Source of the DNA: an uncultured Bacteroidota bacterium
GTDB taxonomy: Bacteria; Bacteroidota; Bacteroidia; Chitinophagales; Chitinophagaceae
Length of the DNA stretch: 32,504 bases
Reading direction: 5' to 3'
Assembly (NCBI GenBank): GCA_903924075.1
Contig: CAIYAG010000438.1
Coordinates: forward strand, 1-32,504
The notes under the pieces: model-generated
Databases searched by the model: none
What the model was told of the DNA's origin: nothing
Seen by the model: the letters and a program-made list of their open reading frames with translations, nothing else
In this document: positions 7,443 to 14,252 of the stretch, piece after piece
Position numbering within the stretch: the first letter of the stretch is position 1
Layout: every line of letters begins with the position of its first letter
Made by a program: the position numbers and the translations under genes

Positions 7443-8477
7443 TTAGGAGAATAATGTTGGTCCACCTCCACGCTGAACAGCTTCTCTGCCCAAGTGGTTA
7501 TAAGCTTTTAAAGTTGCTTCTCTGCCTCTGGGTGTTCTTTGTAAGAATCCTTCCTGAATTAAAAATGGTTCGTATACTTCTTCAATCGTGCCCGATTCTT
7601 CACCTACTGCTGTTGCAATGGTGGTAAGGCCTACAGGTCCGCCCTTGAATTTATCAATGATCGCTGCGAGGATCCGATTATCCATTTCATCCAATCCATG
7701 CTCATCCACATTTAAAGCTTTTAAAGCGTGCTGTGTGATACCCAGATCAATGATGCCATCATTTAATACTTGTGCAAAATCTCGCACTCTTCGTAAAAGT
7801 CCGTTTGCTATACGAGGTGTACCCCTACTTCTTCTCGAGATCTCTCCAGCAGCATCAGAACTGATCTCAGTATTCAATATAGCTGCACTCCTTTCAATAA
7901 TCGTTTTTAAAGTACTGGCATTGTAATATTCCAATCTGTTTTTGATCCCAAATCGAGAAAGCAAGGGTGCAGTTAACAAACCGCTCCTGGTTGTAGCACC
8001 CACCAAGGTAAATGGATTCAAATTGATTTGAACGCTTCTTGCATTCGGACCCGAATCGATCATGATATCTATTCTAAAATCTTCCATCGCTGCATAGAGG
8101 TATTCCTCAACTACGGAGCTTAATCGATGGATCTCATCTATGAATAAGACATCATTGGGCTGTAAATTGGTTAATAGGCCGGCCAGATCTCCTGGCTTCT
8201 CTATCACTGGGCCAGAAGTTTCTTTGATATTTACGCCGAGTTCATTGGCAACAATTCTACTCAAAGTAGTCTTTCCCAATCCTGGAGGGCCATGAAACAA
8301 TACATGATCTAATGCTTCCCCACGCAGTTTGGCTGCTTTAATAAAGATGGTAAGGTTTTCTATCAATTGAGGTTGCCCTGAAAAGTCGTCAATCTCTTTT
8401 GGCCTGATGGTGTTCTCGAATTCCTTATCGGCAGGACTTAAATTTTCAGGTGAATTGTTAAGATTATCGTTGGCCAT
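7443..8477 (-). CDS. ruvB: Holliday junction branch migration helicase RuvB
   Basis: The AAA+ motor that, with RuvA, drives branch migration of Holliday junctions. It has 344 residues from the ATG at 8477; a TTG three codons further up is possible but less likely. Visible parts: the start of the RuvB core ([18 protein letters not shown]), Walker A (GPPGLGKT, 63-70), Walker B ([10 protein letters not shown], about 110-119), the sensor-1 region [11 protein letters not shown], the arginine-finger segment APLLSRFG, and the C-terminal winged helix ending in [10 protein letters not shown]. Length and motifs are standard. ruvC is about 15 kb away and ruvA is not in the window. Confidence 0.97.
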   Translation of the reverse strand: MANDNLNNSPENLSPADKEFENTIRPKEIDDFSGQPQLIENLTIFIKAAKLRGEALDHVLFHGPPGLGKTTLSRIVANELGVNIKETSGPVIEKPGDLAGLLTNLQPNDVLFIDEIHRLSSVVEEYLYAAMEDFRIDIMIDSGPNARSVQINLNPFTLVGATTRSGLLTAPLLSRFGIKNRLEYYNASTLKTIIERSAAILNTEISSDAAGEISRRSRGTPRIANGLLRRVRDFAQVLNDGIIDLGITQHALKALNVDEHGLDEMDNRILAAIIDKFKGGPVGLTTIATAVGEESGTIEEVYEPFLIQEGFLQRTPRGREATLKAYNHLGREAVQRGGGPTLFS

Positions 8478-8483
8478 ACGAAT

Positions 8484-8491
8484 CAAAACTA
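8484..8491 (-). promoter_or_regulatory. -7 box for ruvB
   Basis: The minus strand reads TAGTTTTG, six bases before the ruvB ATG at 8477, which fits TAnnTTTG. The implied leader is about three bases. A -33 element is not clear. Confidence 0.4.
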
Positions 8492-8509
8492 CAAAATACT
8501 ATTAATCCA

Positions 8510-8517
8510 TAGCTTTG
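8510..8517 (+). promoter_or_regulatory. -7 box for the gene at 8529
   Basis: TAGCTTTG fits TAnnTTTG and ends 11 bases before the ATG at 8529. It lies divergent from the ruvB box 19 bases away. No good TTTG is seen at -33. Confidence 0.4.
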
Positions 8518-8528
8518 ATAAAAAGAAG

Positions 8529-9182
8529 ATGCCACAAAAATCTGCACTATTGCTCGGAGCCACCGGCTTAACAGGCGGACATTTATTGAATCTGCTACTG
8601 GAATCAGAAGATTACCACACCGTTTATATATATAGCAGAAGACCAATAGGTATTCAAGATCCAAAACTAAAAGAAATCATTATCGACTTTGATACCTATG
8701 CGGGAACAGTAGATGCTGATATTGTATTTTGCTGTTTGGGTACCACCATTAAAGTGTCAAAGACAAAAGAAGCATTTAAAAAGGTTGATTTAGAATACCC
8801 TGTAAAATTTGCACAACTACAATTCAATGCAGGAAGCAAGCGCTTCTTAGTGATCAGCGCCATGGGTGCAGCAGAAGATTCCTTATTTTTTTATAGCAGG
8901 GTTAAAGCCGAAATGGAAAAACTATTGGGTAATATTGGCTTTCCGAAGTTACTCATATTTAGACCGGCACTCATTACAGGTCAAAGAAAAGAGCATCGCT
9001 CGGGCGAAAAATTTGCAGCAGGGATCAATGAAATGCTCAATTATGTGTTAGTAGGCCCTTTAAAAAAATATCAATCTGTTTCTGCTAAAGCTATAGCATC
9101 CTGTATGCTTTCCTATGCAAGCAATCCCCAGGTTTTCGGAAAAGTGGTCATTAGTTCAGACCGTATTAAAGACTTCGAATAA
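8529..9182 (+). CDS. NAD(P)-binding Rossmann protein, HTATIP2/TIP30-like
   Basis: A 217-residue atypical short-chain dehydrogenase. The N-terminal nucleotide-binding loop is GATGLTGGHLL (about residues 10-20), then a strand and RRP, where the arginines suggest NADPH. A catalytic-type stretch follows (FLVISAMGA, then YSRVKAEMEKLL with the Tyr-x-x-x-Lys pair), and FRPALITG matches the usual FRPxLLxG of HTATIP2-like proteins. It should be cytoplasmic; the substrate is unknown. It starts 51 bases from ruvB in the opposite direction and lies 47 bases upstream of a MarR-type regulator, so it could be read into the regulator, but that gene has its own promoter. Confidence 0.82.
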   Translation: MPQKSALLLGATGLTGGHLLNLLLESEDYHTVYIYSRRPIGIQDPKLKEIIIDFDTYAGTVDADIVFCCLGTTIKVSKTKEAFKKVDLEYPVKFAQLQFNAGSKRFLVISAMGAAEDSLFFYSRVKAEMEKLLGNIGFPKLLIFRPALITGQRKEHRSGEKFAAGINEMLNYVLVGPLKKYQSVSAKAIASCMLSYASNPQVFGKVVISSDRIKDFE

Positions 9183-9189
9183 AAATTAT

Positions 9190-9205
9190 ATTTGTATATA
9201 CAAAT
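9190..9205. promoter_or_regulatory. Operator palindrome upstream of the MarR gene
   Basis: ATTTGTATATACAAAT is a perfect 16-bp palindrome 24 bases before the MarR gene start. Its core TTGTATATACAA recurs before the oxidoreductase gene at 9715. Symmetric sites of this length before a MarR gene are typical of autoregulation. It overlaps the putative -33 element of the regulator's promoter. Confidence 0.75.
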
Positions 9206-9221
9206 TAATTACCTATTTTTG
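9191..9221 (+). promoter_or_regulatory. Promoter of the MarR gene (TTTG-N19-TATTTTTG)
   Basis: TTTG at 9191-9194, a 19-base spacer and TATTTTTG at 9214-9221 fit the full Bacteroidota consensus (-33 TTTG, -7 TAnnTTTG). The ATG follows eight bases after the box. A repressor on the palindrome at 9190-9205 would cover the -33 element. Confidence 0.65.
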
Positions 9222-9229
9222 TTCTGTTT

Positions 9230-9658
9230 ATGAAAACATCCACCTGTAAATATGCGCAATGTCTCTATTTTACTAGTAACGCCCTTGCTAGAAAAGTAGA
9301 GAAGCTGGCCATTGAAAGCTGGAAAAGGGTTGATCTGCCGCCTAGTCATGGATATTTGTTGATGCTTGTATTGGAAGAACCGGGCATGCAACCAGGAAAT
9401 ATTGCGGCTCAGTTACAGCTAACACCCAGTACCATAACACGTTTGATCGAAAAACTGGAAGAACGCAAACTAGTTGTTCGAATTACTGAAGGAAAGATCA
9501 GCAATGTGTATCCAACACCAAAAGCAAAAGAGCTATTACCAGAATTAAAAGCTTGTGTACAGGATTTTTCAGAAGCCAATAGTAAAGTACTTGGCAAAGA
9601 AGAGACTTCTAAATTGGTTCAGGGTATGAATAAGTTTTCGGACAAATTATCGGGTTGA
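9230..9658 (+). CDS. MarR-family transcriptional regulator
   Basis: A 142-residue winged-helix dimeric regulator. The first helix carries two cysteines (C6 and C11) in a segment reminiscent of OhrR-type peroxide sensors; a third cysteine is near residue 108. The DNA-binding part is clear: PGNIAAQLQLTPSTITRLIEKLEERKLVVRI is the MarR helix-turn-helix plus the start of the wing (described here in outline: LTPSTITRLIEKLE is the recognition helix). The gene lies between two Rossmann oxidoreductase genes. Matching palindromes before itself and the downstream oxidoreductase suggest it represses both. Redox sensing by the cysteines is inference; the inducer is unknown. Confidence 0.88.
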   Translation: MKTSTCKYAQCLYFTSNALARKVEKLAIESWKRVDLPPSHGYLLMLVLEEPGMQPGNIAAQLQLTPSTITRLIEKLEERKLVVRITEGKISNVYPTPKAKELLPELKACVQDFSEANSKVLGKEETSKLVQGMNKFSDKLSG

Positions 9659-9677
9659 TATTTTTTTAATTTTTCAT

Positions 9678-9689
9678 TTGTATATACAA
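9678..9689. promoter_or_regulatory. Second MarR-type operator, upstream of the NmrA-like gene
   Basis: TTGTATATACAA is a perfect 12-bp palindrome within ATTTGTATATACAAT, which shares 15 consecutive bases with the first operator up to a one-base shortening of the right arm. It lies 25 bases before the ATG at 9715 and just past the MarR stop codon. Confidence 0.7.
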
Positions 9690-9714
9690 TTATTAAAACC
9701 ATAAAACAAATAAC

Positions 9715-10602
9715 ATGCATTACGTAATCACAGGGGGCGCAGGAAACATTTCAAAACCTTTAGCGCTTCAACTATTATCTGAAAAAAATCAAGTTACAGT
9801 AGTTGGTAGAACATCAGCTAACCTTAAAGAATTAACAGACGCTGGAGCCATTGCAGCTATTGGATCAGTGAAAGATGTTGATTTCTTAACAAAAACATTT
9901 ACTGGAGCTGATGCTGTATACACCATGGTTCCACCAAAATGGGATGCAGCAGATTGGAAAGGATACATTGCTAGTATTGGTAAAAATTATGCTATAGCGA
10001 TTAAAGCAAGTGCTGTAAAAAAAGTAGTGAACTTAAGTAGTATTGGTGCACATATGGAATTAGGCTGCGGCCCAGTATCTGGCTTATTTCACGTAGAAAA
10101 GGCATTGAATGCTTTATCTGGAGTTGATGTGAAACATTTACGTCCAGGTTTTTTCTATACCAATTTCTTAGCCAATATTGGGATGATCAAGCATATGCAT
10201 ATCATTGGGGCTAACTATGGAGAAAACAGTTTATTGTCTATTGTTAACCCTTCAGATATTGCAACTGCTGCTGCAGAAGAACTTACTAATCTGTCATTTT
10301 CTGGAAATAGTATTCGCTATGTAATAAGCGATGAAAAAACAACAACAGAAGTTGCAGCAATTCTTGGAGCAGCTATTGGCAACCCTACATTACCTTGGGT
10401 AAACTTTACAGATGAACAAACAGTAGCTGGTATGTTACAAGCTGGCTTGTCGGCCGAGGTAGCTAAAAACTATGCAGAAATGGGTGCAGCCATGAAATCT
10501 GGTGAGATGGGTGCTGAATACCACCAAGTGCCTAAGCCTATTTTTGGAAAAACCAAGCTAGAAGATTTTGCAAAAACTTTTGCGCACATTTACAACAGTT
10601 AA
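9715..10602 (+). CDS. NmrA-like NAD(P)-binding oxidoreductase
   Basis: A 295-residue member of the NmrA / atypical SDR group, cytoplasmic. The dinucleotide loop is ITGGAGNISKPLALQLL (about residues 4-20), followed by VVGRTSANL, where the arginine suggests NADPH. The middle has VVNLSSIGAH in the position of the SDR active-site strand and LRPGFFYTNFLANI in place of the usual lRPxxfm segment. The classical Tyr-x-x-x-Lys pair is not evident, as in many NmrA-type quinone or flavin-linked reductases or NADPH sensors. It lies 56 bases downstream of the MarR gene with an operator in the gap, so it is the probable regulated target. The substrate is unknown. Confidence 0.85.
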   Translation: MHYVITGGAGNISKPLALQLLSEKNQVTVVGRTSANLKELTDAGAIAAIGSVKDVDFLTKTFTGADAVYTMVPPKWDAADWKGYIASIGKNYAIAIKASAVKKVVNLSSIGAHMELGCGPVSGLFHVEKALNALSGVDVKHLRPGFFYTNFLANIGMIKHMHIIGANYGENSLLSIVNPSDIATAAAEELTNLSFSGNSIRYVISDEKTTTEVAAILGAAIGNPTLPWVNFTDEQTVAGMLQAGLSAEVAKNYAEMGAAMKSGEMGAEYHQVPKPIFGKTKLEDFAKTFAHIYNS

Positions 10603-10616
10603 GTACAAAAACAAAA

Positions 10617-10648
10617 AGCTCCTATATAAAACTATAGGAGCTCTTTTA
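10617..10648 (+). terminator. Terminator after the NmrA-like gene
   Basis: A 10-bp stem (AGCTCCTATA / TATAGGAGCT) with a 6-base loop is followed by CTTTT, 14 bases past the stop codon at 10602. An A-run precedes it, so it may also act for the minus-strand gene ending at 10682. Confidence 0.8.
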
Positions 10649-10681
10649 GTTTGGAATAACCTTGCCATTACTCCATTTCCG

Positions 10682-10963
10682 TTATTCGCGGCTGTTTTCA
10701 TCGAGATCATCATGTTCGTCGCCACCTAGACTATAATAATTATTTTCTTCATCTTCATCTCCAATTGCTTCATCAGCATCATCCAATTCTGAACCAGGTA
10801 CGTCTAACCCAAAATCTCCATCCTTATGATCACCAATAATTTTTAAGACAGGATCTTCTGGTTCTAGATTAACTTCTCTAGTACTCTTTTTAAAAATGTC
10901 TTCTTCTGGAGGATAGCTTAATAAAAATTTGGGTTCGGGTACAGGATCAATATTCTTATCCAT
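10682..10963 (-). CDS. Small, strongly acidic protein of unknown function
   Basis: A 93-residue protein in which about one third of residues are Asp or Glu (I count 31). It has no signal peptide, no membrane segment and no cysteine. The C-terminal half carries the block EENNYYSLGGDEHDDLDEN, preceded by GLDVPGSELDDADE. Proteins with this EENNYYSLGG block occur, as I recall, widely in Bacteroidota without a known function. It is probably disordered and cytoplasmic. It lies alone between the NmrA-like gene and the LRR gene, 171 bases after the latter on the same strand. Candidate roles (metal or cation binding, nucleic acid mimicry) are speculation. Confidence 0.75.
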   Translation of the reverse strand: MDKNIDPVPEPKFLLSYPPEEDIFKKSTREVNLEPEDPVLKIIGDHKDGDFGLDVPGSELDDADEAIGDEDEENNYYSLGGDEHDDLDENSRE

Positions 10964-11134
10964 GATTTTTTTTCTAAAGTTCTATGAAACTAATGGGCAA
11001 ATTGATACAGAATGATGCAAAAATCTTACATCATTCACATATCGTTAAAGAGCATTAGAATGTAATTAGTTTTGGTTTTTGTTTCTGCAATAATTTAGGA
11101 TCGGAGGTTTGATTTTACCTTACATAAGATTGGA

Positions 11135-11809
11135 TTATTTACAGTCTGTATTCCAATTAGCAGTTTTATCCTTAATCCAAGGAGAATTTTCTATATCAGA
11201 AAATTGGCTTTTTGTAACGCAAATTTGTACAAGCTTTGGATTTAGAGTGCAATCAAATAATTTTAAGTATTCAATTTTCCTGAGATCCAATTTTGTTAAT
11301 TGGTTTTCATTGCAAAGGAGGTCTTGTAAAAATTCATTTACTGTGAGGTCTAATTCAGTAAGCTGATTACTTGAACAGTCTAAATGCAGCAATTGATCGT
11401 TCTGGGTGATATCTAATTTAGTTAGTCCATTTTCAGAACAGGTAAGATCAGATAGCCATGTATTTATACGAAGATCTATACTCTTCAATACATTTTGAGA
11501 ACAGTCTAACACTTGCAATTTCTTATTTTTTGAAAGATCTAATTTTGTTAATTGATTATTCCCACAAATTAGTTTTTTTAAATTGGTAAATAATTCTATC
11601 CCAGTTAGATCTTTGATCTGCCTTCTACCTACCACTAAAGAGTCTACCATCTGCGCTTCACTCAATTGAATTTGCCCATCATTATTTTTATCTATTCCTG
11701 ATGCAATTAAAGCGGCTTTAAAATTTGGGTCAGGGATGTTTATTATTTGTGCAAAGGAAACAATTGACATTAATGCAAAACAAAATAGCATTAGGGGAAG
11801 CTTTTTCAT
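11135..11809 (-). CDS. Secreted leucine-rich-repeat protein with an EF-hand-like loop
   Basis: A 224-residue protein from the ATG at 11809 (a TTG three codons upstream is also in frame). The signal peptide is clear: MKKLPLMLFCFALMSIVSFAQ. Next comes IPDPNFKAALIASGI and a canonical 12-residue EF-hand-type calcium loop, DKNNDGQIQLSE. Then come about five to six leucine-rich repeats of 21 residues with pattern LxxLxCxxNxLTxLDLxxN, each carrying a cysteine at the same place, so the cysteines would stack as a ladder. The protein ends in a cysteine-bearing cap (ICVTKSQF to NWNTDC). It lacks an obvious type IX secretion C-terminal domain, so a periplasmic location is as likely as export. Function is unknown; protein-protein binding is the general role of such repeats. 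Confidence 0.82.
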   Translation of the reverse strand: MKKLPLMLFCFALMSIVSFAQIINIPDPNFKAALIASGIDKNNDGQIQLSEAQMVDSLVVGRRQIKDLTGIELFTNLKKLICGNNQLTKLDLSKNKKLQVLDCSQNVLKSIDLRINTWLSDLTCSENGLTKLDITQNDQLLHLDCSSNQLTELDLTVNEFLQDLLCNENQLTKLDLRKIEYLKLFDCTLNPKLVQICVTKSQFSDIENSPWIKDKTANWNTDCK

Positions 11810-11910
11810 AAACAGCAATTATATATTAAGAATGATATTTAAATAAAGCAATTGGCAGATAAAATAAAATGACCAAAATCATTGCATTCCAACAATAATT
11901 TTTATATACA

Positions 11911-11948
11911 AAATTGAAAGGCCCCGCTAAAGCAGGGCCTTTCAATTT
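11911..11948 (-). terminator. Strong terminator after the dipeptidyl peptidase gene
   Basis: A 14-bp stem (AAATTGAAAGGCCC / GGGCCTTTCAATTT) closes a 10-base loop that can pair further (GC/GC). On the minus strand it ends in TTTTG. It lies 27 bases past the stop codon at 11975 and insulates the peptidase gene from the LRR gene. No gene occupies 11819-11974; apart from this hairpin and the heptamer tract I see nothing there. Confidence 0.85.
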
Positions 11949-11980
11949 CACTCTTCACTCTTATCTTTTATCTTTTATCT
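11949..11980 (-). repeat. Heptamer repeat tract overlapping the dipeptidyl peptidase stop codon
   Basis: Read on the minus strand from 11980: AGATAAA, AGATAAA, AGATAAG, AGTGAAG, AGTG. The first unit contains the last codon and the TAA stop of the gene. The last units are the same AGTGAAG heptamer found at 151-178 and 1-18. The order stop - heptamers - terminator hairpin is the same as at 103-184. Confidence 0.8.
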
Positions 11981-14140
11981 CAAAGCTCCCTTCGGAACTG
12001 GTTTCTCTAAAAGGTATTTGTAGATGAATTTAGTTTTCAGATTGGCAAAATGAACACCTTGCGCACCACCCCATCCATGACGGCCACCAGGGTATAACAT
12101 GAATTCAAAATCCTTACCCTTGTTCTGTAATGCAGCTACCAATTGAATACTGTTTTGCATGTGTACATTATCGTCCATTGTGCCATGTACTAATTGCAAA
12201 GTTCCTTTGAACTTGTCGACATAGGTTAATACACTACTTGTTTTATAACCCTGTGGGTTCTCTTCTGGTGTGTCCATGAAGCGCTCTGTATAATGACTAT
12301 CATACAAACGCCAGTCAACCACACTGCCACCAGCCATTGCGTGTGTAAATACATCTGCACCATAGGTCAATGCATAACAACTCATATAACCACCATAGCT
12401 AAATCCTGTGATACATACTTTGGTGCTGTCTGCTTGTCCGTTTGCAATAAACCATTTAGCCATGGTCTTATAATCTTCCATTTCCCAATAACCCAAATTG
12501 CGGTGCATATAGTTTACGCCGGCTTTTCCAAAGTGACCACTAGCACGATGATCGAATGCTACTTGTATTAAACCCTCTTGCGCATAGAACTGACGGTTCG
12601 CAGACCAGTTCCAGCCATCCATTACGGTACCTGCATTTGGTCCGCCATAAATGCTGATCAGGATCGGATATTTTTTATTCGGGTCCATATTCATTGGCCA
12701 AGTAACCATCGCTGGTAAATCAAATAATCCATCTGCACTTTTAATGCGGATCAATTCTGTTTTAGCAACATTGTATTTTGCTAATTCGTCTGATTTTGCA
12801 TCGCCTAATTCTTTGACGATCTTTCCTTTAGTATCAAGCAAAGTAACTTTCGTTGGAGTAGTTGTATTGCTATAGGTAGTGATGAAATATTTACCAGTTG
12901 GAGAAAGATTTACGTTATGATTATACTCTCCGAATGTGAGTCTTTTCAAATCAGAGCCAGTGAATTTTACACTATAGAAATCAGTTCTGGCAGTGTTTTC
13001 CCTGCTTCTTGCAGTGAAATAAACAGTCGCATTTTTCTCATCAATATATTTAATTCCAGTAACAGTATAGTTTCCTGAAGTAATTGCATTTTTCAAAACG
13101 CCATCACTGCTATAGAGATATAAATGATTCCATCCTGTTTTATCGCTTTGCATGATAAACTGAGTATTGTTATTGATGAAATTCACCCTTCCACTCACGC
13201 GATCTTCCAGATCAATCCATGTTTTTTGTTTTTCATCGTAGATCTCTTTTTTCTTTCCAGTAACTGGATCTACATCATACATTTTCATATTGTCCTGACC
13301 GCGATTCATCCAATACACCAACAAATTACTGGTGCCCGGTTTCCAAACTGGCCATCCAAAATACTGATCATCTTTTTCATTGAAGTCGGCCCATACTGTT
13401 GAACCACCTTCTGGAGCAATGAATCCAATTTTTACTTCGGGATTTTTATCGCCAGCTTTTGGATAACGAGTTTCTTCCACAAAACCATGAGATCCTTCAC
13501 TATTGTAAATAGGAAACATCGGTATCATGCTTTCATCAAAATGCATGAACGCCAATTGTTTGCTATCAGGTCTCCACCAGAAAGCACGATAACGAGTTGG
13601 GCGGCCAAAGATCTCTTCGAAATACACCCAGCTAGCCCAACCATTCAAAGTGGTGCTAGTGCCATCTGTAGTTAACTGATTTTCTTTAGCTGTGCTGATA
13701 TTTACAGTATAGAGGTTGTTATTTTTTGTGTAAGCAACAAAATTGCTGTCGGGAGAAAATGTAGGATTCTTCTCTTCTGCTTTATCGTTGGTTAGTCTTT
13801 TCTCAACCCCATTTGCTTTATAGAAAAGGTCATTATCTTTTACAACAATTTGCTTAGCAGAAGCAGTAACAACAGTAGTTGTGCCCTCATTCCAATCACT
13901 AAATTTTCCAGATTTAATGTCTAACAACTGCTTTTTAAAAGAGGAGTCTGGATGAACTTTTAGGTTCAAGATCACATGCTCATCGTCTACCCATTTCACA
14001 ACCGAAGGAACACTATTCAAAAAGTTCTTGGGTGTTTTATTTGCAAGCAGATCAGCCTGCGTAAAATTGATTTTCTGTGCTCCGGCAAAAAGGGCTGAAG
14101 AACCAACCATTGCAGTAAGCAATACGTGTTTCCAATTCAT
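11975..14140 (-). CDS. Dipeptidyl peptidase IV (S9B serine peptidase)
   Basis: A 721-residue exported peptidase that removes Xaa-Pro or Xaa-Ala dipeptides from peptide N-termini. A signal peptide is visible (MNWKHVLLTAMVGSSALFAGAQ). The N-terminal beta-propeller spans about residues 45-470 and contains WVYFEEIFGRP, whose Glu pair (175-176) is the DPP-IV anchor for the substrate amino terminus. The C-terminal alpha/beta-hydrolase domain has the nucleophile S581 in GFSYGGYMS, Asp 656/657 in HGTMDDNVH and H688 in PGGRHGWGG. Length and motif spacing match bacterial DPP-IV enzymes. Location should be periplasmic or outer-membrane associated. The gene stands alone: leuS lies upstream with its own terminator, and a strong terminator follows. 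Confidence 0.93.
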   Translation of the reverse strand: MNWKHVLLTAMVGSSALFAGAQKINFTQADLLANKTPKNFLNSVPSVVKWVDDEHVILNLKVHPDSSFKKQLLDIKSGKFSDWNEGTTTVVTASAKQIVVKDNDLFYKANGVEKRLTNDKAEEKNPTFSPDSNFVAYTKNNNLYTVNISTAKENQLTTDGTSTTLNGWASWVYFEEIFGRPTRYRAFWWRPDSKQLAFMHFDESMIPMFPIYNSEGSHGFVEETRYPKAGDKNPEVKIGFIAPEGGSTVWADFNEKDDQYFGWPVWKPGTSNLLVYWMNRGQDNMKMYDVDPVTGKKKEIYDEKQKTWIDLEDRVSGRVNFINNNTQFIMQSDKTGWNHLYLYSSDGVLKNAITSGNYTVTGIKYIDEKNATVYFTARSRENTARTDFYSVKFTGSDLKRLTFGEYNHNVNLSPTGKYFITTYSNTTTPTKVTLLDTKGKIVKELGDAKSDELAKYNVAKTELIRIKSADGLFDLPAMVTWPMNMDPNKKYPILISIYGGPNAGTVMDGWNWSANRQFYAQEGLIQVAFDHRASGHFGKAGVNYMHRNLGYWEMEDYKTMAKWFIANGQADSTKVCITGFSYGGYMSCYALTYGADVFTHAMAGGSVVDWRLYDSHYTERFMDTPEENPQGYKTSSVLTYVDKFKGTLQLVHGTMDDNVHMQNSIQLVAALQNKGKDFEFMLYPGGRHGWGGAQGVHFANLKTKFIYKYLLEKPVPKGALR

Positions 14141-14205
14141 AGCATAAATTTTGGTGCAGCAATGTAATAAATGCAGCGCGAATTTGCTGGATTTTTACAC
14201 AAACG

Positions 14206-14231
14206 AAAACTGCCCCTATCGGAGCAGTTTT
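14206..14231 (-). terminator. Terminator after leuS
   Basis: On the minus strand AAAACTGCTCC pairs with GGGGCAGTTTT (11 bp with one G-U pair, 4-base loop), followed by a T-rich stretch. It lies 22 bases past the leuS stop codon. Confidence 0.7.
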
Positions 14232-14252
14232 GTTATATCTAAAAATTTTCGA

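Noticed and set aside
11899-11912. TTTTTATATACAAA, 13 of 14 to the MarR operator
   Set aside because: It overlaps a terminator in an AT-rich stretch and has lost the symmetric G; a chance match is the simpler reading.
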